A DNA stretch of 64,000 nucleotides from Nannochloris sp. 'desiccata' (taxonomy: Eukaryota; Chlorophyta; Trebouxiophyceae; Chlorellales; Chlorellaceae), in the NCBI GenBank assembly GCA_019044685.2, contig JAGTXX020000011.1:682001-746000 (forward strand), given 5' to 3'. A program made the position numbers and the translations under genes. Below, piece after piece: positions 22,898-34,621 of this stretch (the stretch's first letter is position 1; each line of letters opens with the position of its first letter). The notes below the pieces were generated by a model that saw only the letters and a list, made by a program, of their open reading frames with translations, did not search any database and was not told the DNA's origin.

Positions 22898-24326
22898 TCA
22901 ATGCCCCTGCAATCGAGCAAAGAAGAATTTTCGAGAATGGGCTTCCATCCATCGCACCAACGCCAATGGTCCAATCAGAACTAAAGACCCTGTTCGCACC
23001 AGATCAAAGCCCACACAGACTGATAATGAAGTCTGAGGGTAATATGTCTCGCAAATCTTAGGCATGAGGGAGAAATTAATAGCAAAACACGCCAAAGTTA
23101 ATGGCAAAAGTAATTTAAATCTCATTTGAAACATCAAGGCCAAGACGCCGAGCCAAGAAAACCCGTGTAAATAGAGGCTGCGGGTAAAGATAGATGGCTC
23201 AACGCAGTTCATATAGTTTTCTACATGCATTTGCCAATGGGTAGTAAACAAAAACACGTAAATTAATATCATTTCCCGGTGTTTAGTGTACAACAAACGA
23301 GAGCGACAGGTGGTGAAGAGCAACAATGGAAGCACCGCAGGTATGCTCCACCACGCATGGACACCAGTTGCCTTGGCAACTTTATTAAATGCTGTAGATG
23401 GAGCAAATAGAATATATATTGCTGAACCCAGGCATAAGATAAAGCCAAACATATCCATCCGTGTCAAGTTATTGTTGTGCCAAGCTGCAAATGCGGTTTC
23501 CAAGCGGTAGTCGTGGAATTGTAAAGTAAAACGATCGCTGGGGATATCTTCGTCAGCTAAACTAACTGCAGCAGAGGATCTGCTGTTAATTTCAAACTCT
23601 TCTTCAATAAAGTCGTCGTCGTCGTCATCGTCTTCGGTGTTATCTCCTTCAAGGCCAGGAAGGGGCGGGGGAGCGACGAGCATCTCCGTCACGGTTAAAA
23701 TATTGATGATGGATTCTCTAGAATTGGTAGCTGCTGTGCCAAGTACAGTTTTTGCAGCTTTTATAGATATTGGTGTGCAGTCACTGCGTTTTTTGAAGCC
23801 TACAACTACAGCAATGAGAGTGCTCGAGCTGATTGCAGTCGCCAACGACAAGAAAGCGGTGCAGCCCCATTCTGCTGCAGGCTTCAGGTCGAGAAACCGT
23901 GCGACATTACTGCAGGAGATAGTGGGGAATTATCGAATTGTATAGGGGGAGAGCATGGAACATAGAGCAAAGTCTAAAAATAATTCGAAATTTCTAATTG
24001 ATACTGAAAAATTTTCTTTCTCACCTTGATTCTGCGATTCTCCCGGTGGCGTTTGAACCATGCGCACAGCCTTCAAGAGCTCCATTAGCCCAGACAGATG
24101 ACCTAGGAAGCAGAGATAATCTCGCAGGCGCAGATGCCACATCAGTTAGCATCCCAGAGGTCACCAGGAGGCTGCTCAAAGGACCCTGTTCCGAGGATAA
24201 TGCTATTAAGACATACTTGATTTCCTCAGGAAGAACCCTGGACCGGATAAAATTCGAGCTACCCAATAATGATTGAACTAGGGCTGAGTAATCCTCTGGG
24301 CTGGAATCGTCGCGGTTCAGCGCCAT
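22898..24326 (-). CDS. Orphan multi-pass membrane protein
   Basis: Exons are complement(24025-24326) and complement(22898-23909), joined in phase 2 through a GTGAG donor and a CTGCAG acceptor, giving about 437 residues. I do not recognise the family. The N-terminal 120 residues are helical and mildly hydrophobic. A weak membrane segment follows (SLATAISSSTLIAVVVG), then an acidic run of seven Asp coded by a GTC-type repeat on the plus strand. The C-terminal 200 residues hold about five hydrophobic helices with the intramembrane-looking HWQMHVENYMNCVEPSIF, which contains His, Glu and Cys residues. No known catalytic motif stands out. It lies between the ABCC and P5B ATPase genes on the same strand, but spacing does not suggest linkage. 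Confidence 0.68.
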
Positions 24327-24660
24327 TATAAAGCTCTCCCACTTATTCCATGAAGGATTCAGGTGTGTAATTCTAAGGAAATCTTTAAAAATGGCCCGAC
24401 GGAAGGTTCTGTACTGGATATATTAAGCTGCCTTTATTAATCATCTGCTGGAGATGAAACTTTATTTGAAAGCTTTGTACTACATTCCCAAAGCATTGCC
24501 ACCTTCCTCCATCCATCTTTCAGTCTCTCTTCTCCAGCAATTTTTTTGCATTAAATCAAAGAATCACAAATGAGAATACAACTAATATACCACAACAAAA
24601 CGGCATATCGAGAAAAAAAACATAAATAAAGCTAAAACGACCAACGGTGGTTTTGCCGTG
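24327..24660 (-). other. Intergenic region between P5B ATPase and orphan membrane protein
   Basis: This contains the 3' flank of the P5B ATPase and the 5' flank of the downstream orphan gene, both on the minus strand. No other feature is recognised. Confidence 0.4.
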
Positions 24661-27600
24661 TCAAATTATCGTTAAACCACACAATCGCTTTCCTCTAAGA
24701 GCGCCATAGCCAAGCACAGCCACATGGTCAGCTAACCACGACGCAGCAAAGTTTAATAACAACATTCCCAGCATCTTAAATCTAAATCCTGCCAAAGGGA
24801 ACGGCACCATACCAGCAAAGGTCTCAGAAACCACACCACCAGGAGAGAAGACAACAAACAATAAAAAGCTCGTTTGTAACACTAATGCAACAAGTAACCA
24901 TGTATTGGTCCACAAACCACGACGGTGTGGTGGTCCTTTATTGAAAACCAATGCTGTAATCAGGAACTGCCCTAAAGACATGACAAACACACAGCTATTC
25001 TCCCAACTCTGGGAACATTCTGGAGAATTTGCAGTCTCTCTGGCAAAGCAATTTGTACCGGTTGCACCTGGTTCAGGGTCAAATCGTACATACCAAGGCT
25101 GCTGTGCTAGCATTATCAACGCAGCAAGCTGAAATGTGGCACAAACTACAAACTGAGAGATAACAGGGAACCAGATTCCTGCAGACATCAGTCGCTCGGG
25201 AGGGCGTTGAGACGTTAATTTCTTTGCAGGACGAGTGAAACCCATAGTACCAGCAAGCACAGTCGTATACAGCAAATCTTGAATCAGGTACTGATAATTT
25301 CCAACAGAGCCTCCGAAGGAATACATTAAATTGACCGCAAAAACTTGGACAAAGGCGTAAACAATAATAAACTTGAAAATTAGGTAGGAGGTGTCTAGAG
25401 AGCAACGGCCTTCAGCGACAACAGCAACCATGCATGCAATAGTTTGCCTTTTTGAAGTTAAAGGAGCAGCAACGGACGCTTCCGCTTCACAGAGGGAAAC
25501 ACCCACGTGGGCAGACTTCAAGGCGCCGACGTCGTTAGCACCGTCCCCACAAAAACCAACGTGGTGACCTAACCCTGGTGTTTCTTCTCCATCTAGGCCT
25601 ACAGTACCTTCACCAAGAAGCTCCATCAATAGACGTTTATCGTCAGGAGACATACGGGCAAAGACACCAGCCCGGTGAAGCGCTAAATCAAGACCACCAC
25701 CTGCCATGCTGCTACGAAGATAAGTGATGTTCTGTTGGTGGTCGAGGCTGGGTGCTCCTCCTGCTGCTAAAGAAGAAGCGAATGTTGGCGAAGATAACAA
25801 CGCCTGTTCTTCCGCCTCTAATCCTAATCTTTCAAATCCACGCCCTGTGACAGCAGCTTCCACTTGACTGGTAGCTATCCCTTGCAAAATCGCATCAGCA
25901 GCGGCACTGTCTACAGCACTTCCATCCGGCCCAGCCAAGCATAATTTCATACACGTATCTTCAACACGTCCTTCGGAAGATTGCGTATCTAAATATGCCA
26001 CTGCTTTCCCACGTTGCAACATGCCGCATTGATTAGCGACACTAACAGCAGTACGAGCATGATCTCCCGTTACCATGATGGTACGAATACCAGCAGTTTG
26101 TAGCTCTTTTAACACAGCTCCAGTATCTTCTCGTAATGGGTTGATCATAACGGCAAAGCCCATGAAACGAAGACCGCGTTCAAGATCATCTTGAGTTAGA
26201 CTCTGTACTTCAACTTCATTAACCCCCTCTATCAAGCGGGTTGCTAAACCAAGCACCCTCAAACCTTCCCTAGTATGTTTAGCTAATTCTGTGTCAAAAT
26301 CAAGAGGCACAGAGGCGGAATCTGCTAATTTTCGCATCATCTCAGGTGATCCTTTCACATGGACGTGTAAACTCCCATCAGGGTGGGCTACAACAACGAC
26401 ATTACGTTGCTTTTCTGAAGAGAATTCAAACCGACGTATAATTGTGTACACACCTCGTAGCCCCACAACACCTCCCGGCGGTGGAGCCACTTTTGTATGG
26501 ACATGTGCAGTAGTTAACACACCAGGAGAACCTGGGACACGGTGTCGGGGGGAGCCTGTAAGGTTACGAGGAGAGGTCGCATGTAAACCACCAAATTGAA
26601 TTCCTAGCCCATCGTCCCCGGCGTACCCCTCATCAGCTACAGCAACAATCTCTACAGGAGCACCTGCGCCATCATCGAGCATACTCCAACGAGTAGATTC
26701 GAATAACCGCTGGTCTAGAGGGTCGCCGACAAGCTCACCATCGAGTTGAGCGAGGCCATGGCAGGTGGCCAAAATTTCTTGAAAATTGGCTGGGAGTGCC
26801 TCGACACCGGGAACTAAATCACTGCATACTGGTTGCTGTGCTGGTGCTACTACTGGCGCCTCTACTTGAAGTATTGATGACTGTGTATTACCATCATCAC
26901 CGTCATCATCATCATCATCTGCTACAGGTAATACCGCAACCTGCATTGCACTCTCTCCATTACTGTGTATTGGCAAAGGACTGCTCTTGCTATTCCCCCG
27001 ACTCCCGTTTCCGCTAAAACTTGAATTTGTCTTTAGCTGTCGTTTGACCACAGGCACCACACCCATCAAATCTAATCCAGGCTCAGTCAAAGTTCCAGTC
27101 TTATCAAAGCAGATGGTATCAAGATGTCCAGCTGCATTGATAGCAGAGGGGTTGGAAACAAAAATGCCATGCTCGGCAAGACGGGAAACAGCAATGGCTG
27201 TCGCCACTGTGAGACACGCTGGCAGAGCTGGAGGCACCGCAACAGTTACTAGATCTAAATAGCGCAGGATAATAAATCCAGCTGGAGCGCCATAGGAAGC
27301 TAATGCAACGATATCCCAAATGTAAAACGCCAAACCAAGTGACAACATCACGGCGATAAACAACATCGAATCTTTAGCAAAGCTATCTTTATGCGCTCTA
27401 GGGAATAAAATTGATTTCATAAGCTGCCCTTTAGCTGTCCAAAACGCAGTACGGACAACTACTCCTAATGCCATACGTTCTACACCACCAGGACGGACTT
27501 GTGCGACTGCTGTACCACCATAGAGAGTACATGATTTACATACATCAGCATCGTAATTTGGTCCATCCACGTCAGGGACATAGGACACTTTACGCACCGG

Positions 27601-28764
27601 TACAGCTTCTCCAGTCAACATATTCTCATCTACAATTGCTTCACCACGTAGTAATACTAAATCTGCAGGTAAAATGCCGGGATGGACAACGACAACGTCC
27701 CCAGGAACCAGCTCGGTGGAATTAAGAGTGGCGGCCGACCCGCCCGGCTGCATAACCTGTACTTCACACGTATAATGCGCTAAAGCAGCTAACCGTTTAC
27801 GATATCTATACGTTTGGTAGACTGTAGTGAGAATAGAAAACATGGTGATGGCTACAATAATAAGCGAATAGGAATAATATGCTTCTAGACACCAGATTAA
27901 TACCGAGGCATATTGGAAGACATAGAATGGGTGTATCATCTCTTCCGCTAGTAGTTCTAAAGGAGATTTCACTGGAATACTCAATTCATTTGCTCCGTAG
28001 AGAGCATGGCGATCTGCACGTTCCCACTCGTCAGCGGGCCTTTAACCCGACGTGACACAGCAGCGGTATTGAGCTCGTCTACAAAGCCACTAGGAGTAGC
28101 TGGTACAGGCAAGAATGTTCCTTGTGAATATGAATATATGTATCTTCCACAGCGATACTCTAGCATGCGATCAAATCCGTCGCCTGTTACTCCAGCTGCG
28201 GAATTCATTCCGTCGGTGATGCCGCCGTCAGCATGGACATAAACAGCAGCGCTACTGGCTTGAATATTAATTGAAGCGAACGATGTCATGCGAGATACAC
28301 GTGTTAGTTCTTGCCTTTTGTCTACTAGTGTGACTAAGACCCATTCAGCTTCTGGCAAAGGGCAGGCAGTTAAAGTCAGCGCCACCTTCATTTTCAGGGA
28401 CCATTTTGCACACAGGAAGACTACTCCGCCTGATATCAGGCCAAGGATGTAAAATACGAATTGTTTCCATAGCGGCGTAATGAAGCCCTCAAAAGAGGCG
28501 ATATCCTACAATACAAATGAAGGAAATAAATACAACAAAAATCTGTCTGAACTGCAGTGTCTTCAGATGCGGTGTAAGCTCACGAAGGGTGTCTGGTAAC
28601 ATGCACAACATCCTACTGCATTCACAAACATAATGGTGTCCTGCAATTTCGCAGCTTACCCTGTCGTGTTCTCCAAGCTGCGCTGGCTCGTCGGATTTAC
28701 CGATTTTGCGGCCAGTGAGACTCTGCAATTCAACAGAATCGGAGGTCGAGGCACCCCTAACCAT
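24661..28764 (-). CDS. P5B-type cation/polyamine-transporting ATPase (ATP13A2-like), frame interrupted once
   Basis: Exon 1 is complement(28660-28764) and exon 2 runs from 28505 down to 24661, with a 154 bp intron. Exon 2 needs a frame change at the AGAGAG run 27999-28004; skipping two bases gives about 1315 residues. The upstream frame reads up to NVQIAML and the downstream frame continues YGANELSIPVKS, exactly the expected P5B order. Domains: N-terminal membrane hairpin, actuator motif TGE (about residue 332), M4 motif PPALP (about 459-463, typical of P5B; P5A has PPELP), phosphorylation site DKTGTLT (about 502-508), and hinge GDGANDVGALKSA. P5B pumps of lysosome or vacuole export polyamines to the cytosol in animals. 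A long acidic/Ser-rich insert follows the phosphorylation site. The gene is otherwise intact. Confidence 0.9.
27999..28004 (-). other. Apparent frameshift in P5B ATPase
   Basis: On the minus strand ATG CTC TCT ACG leads to a stop after six more codons, whereas the homologous reading is ATG CTC TAC GGA. One copy of the CT dinucleotide appears to be extra. The frames on both sides are conserved, so the break is a real indel, an assembly or sequencing error, or an unusual recoding site. Confidence 0.8.
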
Positions 28765-29244
28765 CCTCCTGTCCTTTAAACAATTTATCTACTGAATAAT
28801 TGTGAGCTGTTTGTCAAGAAAAGCCCATTTTGCAGCAACATTTGGTAAATTAGTTCAACGAAATTATAACTGAAAATGTAAAATACTCATAGAGCATCTA
28901 GGAAGCGCAATATAATACACCATTATTCATTTACTCAGCATGTTGAAGCCAAATTGTTATTTTTAATAATAGGCGTTGCTGAATTGAACTTTTCGATTAA
29001 AAGCCAGAAATTTTGAGAAAAATCGAAAAGTTTCAAAGTTTGCAGACCCATTTGTCTACGTCTCGTCGCGGATCAATGTCATAAAATGCAAAATACAAAC
29101 CTGTTGATTGCATTGCAACTAAGAGAGAAGCGCAAACTGCCTGATACAAGTGTGGATCGATCAATTTCACTTTTGCATAGCTCCAAATAGTTTTCGGTAT
29201 GGAGTTTTAAGAAACAAAAGCCTTGACATACAGCTAATAATAAT
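28765..29244. other. Divergent promoter region, P5B ATPase / NIPA-like
   Basis: 480 bp of AT-rich sequence between divergent starts. No supported gene, RNA or repeat is visible. Confidence 0.4.
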
Positions 29245-30509
29245 ATGGACGCTTCAGCTGGTAATCAGGTGCGATTTTTTATTTGCAATGAAATTCCTCT
29301 CTTTTTGAATAGGTTTTCCCAACCTCTGTACCCACAAATCAATCTCTAGGCCTCATATGACCAACCACTCACTTACTTCACTCTTCCCAAACTTCCCATG
29401 TACAGAACTTCACTGGGTTAGTGCTCGCTGTCAGCTCTTCACTCTTTATCGGAACTAGCTTCATCGTTAAGAAAAAAGGTCTGCGTCGGGCTGGCACGTC
29501 AGGTGTCCGTGCAGGTAGTGGTGGATATTCCTACCTTCGAGAGCCACTATGGTGGGCTGGTCTGCTCACCATGGTCGTAGGTGAAGCAGCAAACTTTGCT
29601 GCCTACGCATTTGCTCCAGCTATCTTAGTTACCCCACTAGGTGCCCTTAGCATCTTGGTCACAGCTATTCTTGCCCATCTTACGCTAAATGAAAAATTGA
29701 ATGTTTTCGGTATTATAGGATGCGTGCTGTGCGTGACGGGCTCTTTATCGATAGTTCTACATGCACCGGAAGAAGCGCCGATAACTTCAGTGCTTCATGT
29801 ATGGGACTTGGCAATGCAGCCAGCATTCTTAATGTATGTTGTAGCAGCACTCGGCGCCATCTATGTTTTAATTTTTAGAGTTCCAGTCGACGTTCAAGCT
29901 GGAAACATATTAGTTTACGTGTCAATTTGCTCTATAGTAGGATCTATTAGCGTGATGAGTTGCAAAGCATTAGGAATCGCCTTAAAACTCACTTTAGAAG
30001 GCTCAAATCAGTTTATTTTCCCCCAAACATATGCCTTTGTGGCTGTGGTGATCTTCGCCGTTGTCACCCAAATGAATTATTTAAATAAAGCCTTAGATAT
30101 TTTTAATACTGCTATAGTGACGCCGATATATTATGTGATGTTTACGACATTGACTATCGCAGCATCGATGCTAATGTTCAAAGAAAAACAAACTACAAAT
30201 GCTATTATCACCGAACTAGCGGGGTTTGTCACTATAGTCTGTGGAACATTCCTGCTTCACGCCACCAAAGATTTAGATATACCTGTAGCTTCGTTAGTAG
30301 GGGTAGTTACTGGGATACGTGGACGAGGTGTAAATGATGTAGAAATGTCACGGCCGTTGGTTAACGTAGTGACAGAGCAGCATGGACGAGGTGGTGCTGG
30401 TGGCGGTGGCGTTGGTTATAGAAAAGCAGCGAGACAAGAAGATAGCAGTAATGGACTAGGAGGAAGTGTTGCTGCTGGTAGTAGTGGTATCATTAGCAAT
30501 GGAAGATAA
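29245..30509 (+). CDS. NIPA-like magnesium transporter
   Basis: Exon 1 (29245-29268) supplies eight codons and exon 2 (29406-30509) the rest, phase 0, about 375 residues. The protein has nine hydrophobic segments and the NIPA signature: SSLFIGTSFIVKKKGLRRAG in helix 1, PLWWAGLLTMVVGEAANFAA in helix 2, and VTPLGALSILVTAILAHLTL in helix 3. The later block NYLNKALDIFNTAIVTPIYY is also diagnostic. NIPA proteins carry Mg2+ or act in membrane trafficking at the plasma membrane and endosomes. The C-terminal 70 residues are Gly-rich and disordered. The start was set by the exon 1 ATG and matches the family's very short N terminus before helix 1. Confidence 0.92.
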
Positions 30510-30657
30510 AATAACGACTGTATTACTAATAAATTGTTCGAATGTTCATTTCTATTTAAATTAAACTGATGCTCGCTTTTTTTACTTTGTTGATGTTTAA
30601 TGTTACTCTGTTGTTTAAACTAGCTACCTTTAATTTTTTAAGGAAGAAAGAGCGCAT

Positions 30658-31511
30658 TTATTTACATTTCTCATGTTTCTTACTACCTAGACTGCGTCTT
30701 AAACGCCGCATTTTCGCATCCCATCGCTGGTCTTCTTGATAGGCCGTGATTGCCGCTCGAGGATCCCCGTCTGCGGCAGAAAGATAATACCCAGCTGTTG
30801 CAGCATCGATCGCCAGCGTCTTTTGTAGCATTTGTTGCAATAATGCATTCGATTTGTGGTATTTACTAGCGGGAGTTGAAGCAATAGCAGCAGCAGAGGC
30901 ACTGTCTGAAGAGGCGCTGTCAGTTATAGCAGTGCCGTCGCCAGGAGCACTGACACCGGCAGGGTGTACGACAAACATAGGTCTGTTATGCGCTGCGGAG
31001 TGGTACTGAAAAGATACATTGCACCCTTGTAATGTACTTTCATTTTGCACTGCAATAATTTTGAAAAACAATCATTTTTGCAAGGTCAAAAGATGAGATG
31101 GAAAGACTCGGGGCCGAAAAGTGGTGTTTATTTTTGAAACCTCGTCTTACCTGGGACAAATATTTCAGTTCTGGAAACTAATGTATGGTCTGAAATGATA
31201 TTATTAACCCTTCGTAGCGTAGACACGTCTGTTTGATGCTTAAGGGCTATTGAGGAGAGGCTCTCGCCTGAGACAACTGGGTGACCGAGGTAAAAATTGC
31301 ATAGGCGGCACGTTGAGAAGGCAGTCGGGGAGGGAGGTGAGCCGCCTGCAATTCCACAAATATTCCATCGGAGACAAAATCTGTCCCTTAGGATCGCATC
31401 GATAATGGTTTTAAGCCTCGTTCCGAAACAACGGAGCTCAATTAACAAGTTTGTTTCAATCTCTACAGAATCTATAATCTTTTTTAAAACAAAGTCGTCC
31501 AGCCGCTCCAT
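30658..31511 (-). CDS. F-box/LysM domain protein (At1g55000-like)
   Basis: Exons are complement(31151-31511) and complement(30658-31049), joined in phase 1, giving about 250 residues. The N terminus resembles an F-box (LDDFVLKKIIDSVEIETNLL). A short Cys-containing segment follows (C..W..C then CRLC). Then comes a LysM module with HPVVSGESLSSIALKHQTDV and LRRVNNIISDHTLVSRTEIF. The C-terminal 60 residues (NALLQQMLQKTLAIDAATAG, then DPRAAITAYQED) look UBA-like. Plant proteins with F-box plus intracellular LysM have this order and probably act in SCF ubiquitin ligases; binding to glycans is not established for them. It is divergent from the amino-acid permease gene, with 313 bp between starts. 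Confidence 0.78.
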
Positions 31512-31824
31512 TGGTTATGTTGATATTTTAGGCGCCACTCGAATCGAATGGCATTAGCAGGACAGCAGGCAGGGTTCGGAATGGGCTTTTTGGCCAAAAT
31601 TTTCGACCATCTTTCCTGCCCTCAGGCTGGCAGCTGCAGTCACTGAGTCATCAGAACTGCGGAGCGAGGGCGTCGTCTATTTTGCTCGTACCCCTCCTCC
31701 TCATCTTTAATTTTGAAGCGTTGATCTTTTTGTAATTGATCAATTGGCCAGAGAAATAGTTCTATACGTCTCTGTCGAACAATTCTCGACACCGACTAGG
31801 TCTTGCAATCTTTTACGACATCAA
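31512..31824. other. Divergent promoter region, F-box/LysM and AAAP genes
   Basis: Spacer between two divergent start codons. No other supported feature. Confidence 0.4.
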
Positions 31825-33834
31825 ATGAAGCAAAATCTTGAAGATGAGGGCTTCAAGCCGAACAATAAGACAGGTAAATAACCATTGACATAATCATCTA
31901 TCGAACAAGTATCCGGTTCGGGTTTGCCACGTTGCCCTTCAAACTTCAATCTTTTTCTCTCTGTTCCTTTGGCCCCTTTTTTAACCTTTGACGTCTCTCT
32001 GGCTCCAGCACTGCCAAGGAGATCTCCTCAAAACGTAGCTCTCCCTAACCTGTAATTGTTTATTATCTTTTCAGGAACTATGTGGACCGCGTCAATGCAC
32101 ATTTTCTGTGCTGTGGTTGGTGCTGGTGTCCTCGCTCTCCCCTCCTCCGTCGCATGGATCGGTTGGGGCGCAGGTCCTTTATTGATTTTGGTATTTTATT
32201 TAATCATCCTGATGTCAAGCCAAATGCTTGCTGATTGCTATCAAACCAGAGGAGAAGACGGTCAAATATACGAACATGCCCGTTATCACCACGCCGTTCG
32301 ACACTTGCTTGGTAAAAAATCCTCCATTGCTGTCTCTGTCTTTCAACTGTTAAACATCTTCTTAACCTGCATCGCTTATACCATTACCGGAGCAGGTGCA
32401 GCTCAAGCTATTGCACAGATGTCATGCAGCAACCCGAACCCAGATGACTGTACTTTAAGTAAATCTAACGGAGGTTTATGGATTTTGACTCTATCATTTG
32501 GCGCTGTAGAGTTGATTTTAAGTCAAGTAAAGAATCTTGAAGATGCATGGTGGGTATCAACTATCGGCACAGTAGGGAGTTTACTTTATGCATTTATAGC
32601 ATTAATAATCTCGTTGGTTCATGTGAGTAATGGCCTTGGTAGTGCCGGTGGAATTCCTGTTGGCTACACAGTCTATGGTGGCACCGTAGTCACCACGGCT
32701 GACAAGGTCTTTGGTGTCTTAAATGCTTTAGGATCTATAGGATTTGCATATAATTTCGCATTAATTCTCCTTGAGATTCAAGATACCTTGCGCCAGCCAC
32801 CAAAATCCAGCATTACGATGAAAAAATCGTGTAATATGGCGATTACGACATCTTTTGTGTTGTATATTACTGTAGCCTGCGCCGGGTATGCTGCAGAAGG
32901 TGATGACGTGGCGCCTATGATTTTGGAATCGTTTGATGGGCCTGAATGGGCGCTAATTATAGCTAATGTTGCGGTATTAGCTCATATGATTACAGCGTAC
33001 CAAGTGTTTGGTCAGGCGGTGTTTAACACAATTGAGTCGCATTTCAAGTGGTGGCAGATTAAAAAGGCCGCGAAGAGAGCTGCTGCCGCTGCTAGCTCTA
33101 CTGTGACTCCTCAACCGACACCTGCTCTTTTCACTGATGGGGCCGAAAAAGGAACTCCTGTTGCTGCTGCTGCGGCTGTTGTAGCCCCCTCTAGTGCACC
33201 CGCATTGCTTGCAAGTCCCTTTGACGCCGCTAGTGCAGCTGGAGAGGCTCCTTCTCACCACTACCACGACACATCCACTACTAAAATGATGGGATTCAAC
33301 CATGTTAAACTTGAGCCCTTGCCTGAACGCCTTTCCAGCTTACTGTCTGGCCAGGTCTCTGTAATGGACCCCCACTTGTCATCGGTTATTGAGCATCTCC
33401 ACAGCTTTGAGGCGGAAATCAAGACTCAAATGGCCCCTGGTGGAGGTTTACGTCCTCGAATTTCCATGTACGCTGCAGACACTGGGTTTGCCAACGAAGA
33501 GGTACCCTTGAACGATGAACACTACTATTTACCTCTTTGGCAAAGAATTGTCCTAAGGAGCGCCTATGTTTTGCTCATTACTCTGATTGCCAGTATCATG
33601 CCCTTCTTTGGGGCTATGGCTGGCCTTGTAGGTGCGGTGACGTTCTTCCCTCTTGCTGTGTACTTCCCCTTTGCGCTTTACAGAAAGGTCAAGGGTGATG
33701 AAATCTCTCCGGCGTTCTCAAAGTTTTTGTGGGTAATTTGGGGGGTGCTTTTTGCTGTGGCTGTATCGGCTACTGTGGGTAGTGTACGGTCCATTATTGT
33801 CAGCTGGAGCACCTTTAAAATCTTTGGAACTTAA
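31825..33834 (+). CDS. Amino acid/auxin permease (AAAP family)
   Basis: Exon 1 (31825-31873) gives 16 codons, and exon 2 (32075-33834) follows a 201 bp intron in phase 1; total about 602 residues. The junction restores the hallmark TGTMWTASMHIFCAVVGAGV at the start of helix 1, as in plant AAP permeases (TGT.WTA..H...). About ten to eleven membrane helices are visible, with the helix 6 region GIGFAYNFALILLEIQDTLR written here as SIGFAYNFALILLEIQDTLR. AAAP carriers import amino acids with protons at the plasma membrane or vacuole. An insert of about 150 residues, Ala/Pro/Ser-rich and then mixed, lies between the eighth and ninth helices, where AAP proteins have only a short loop. Substrate range is not predictable. 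Confidence 0.9.
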
Positions 33835-34621
33835 ACTTAAGTACTAAGAATGAATTTATTGTGGCAAACCAGATTTCTTTTCTTTCTTTACCCACTTTTC
33901 TTAAAAACAGCCGTCGGGTGGTGCTACCTGAAATTTTTACGAGGTCCATCAAAGTCTTTCAAACAGAAACTAGGCATTTAAGCTTTCTGTTTCTTTGTTT
34001 GTGATATTTTCAATGTAACAAGTAATTCAATGTATGTAATTCACGAAAAGTAAAATAAAAGAACCCCAACAGGGTAACTTGAGGGATCGTGAGAAGCCAC
34101 TACGGCGGCTTCAGGCCACCCCTATGTAAGAGATTAAGAAAAAGGTTAGCCTATCCCAGTAGGCAAAATGAAATTAGTACCGAGTTGCTTCTTTAGATAA
34201 TGACAGTAGAGATTAATTTAGAGTTGTAATTATAGGTATGTGTTTGAATAGACTTGAGGAAAGAGTTGACGGCTGAGTCGGTTAGGTCGCAGTCCGTTTT
34301 GAGAAAGGTTTGGAGGGAGAGGGTGACGCATCCTGAGTGCGTGAAGGCAATGGGGTAGAGCTTTGGCCTCCAACCACGACGATTTAATATGGTGAAATTT
34401 TTCAACCCTGCTAGCAGCGCTGCCCACTTGTTGGGTGAAATGAAACTTGGCGCCTTGGAGGCATGACAAAACCCTACGTGCTGCTGCTTAGGGGAAGTTT
34501 ATAAACAATTCAAGAAACATAGTACTATGTCACTCATAGAGTACATCTCAGGAGCGATAGAGACGTTGGGATATCTAGCGCGTTTGGTTTCGATCTAAAC
34601 TAAAATTTAAAACTGATCGCA
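33835..34621. other. Long intergenic region
   Basis: 787 bp between two plus-strand genes, the longest gap here. Two overlapping short minus-strand frames (34230-34469 and 34193-34405) lack ATG starts at their ends and show no conserved motif. A minus-strand ATG at 34463 gives only 17 codons. A small unrecognised spliced gene or non-coding RNA cannot be excluded. Confidence 0.35.
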
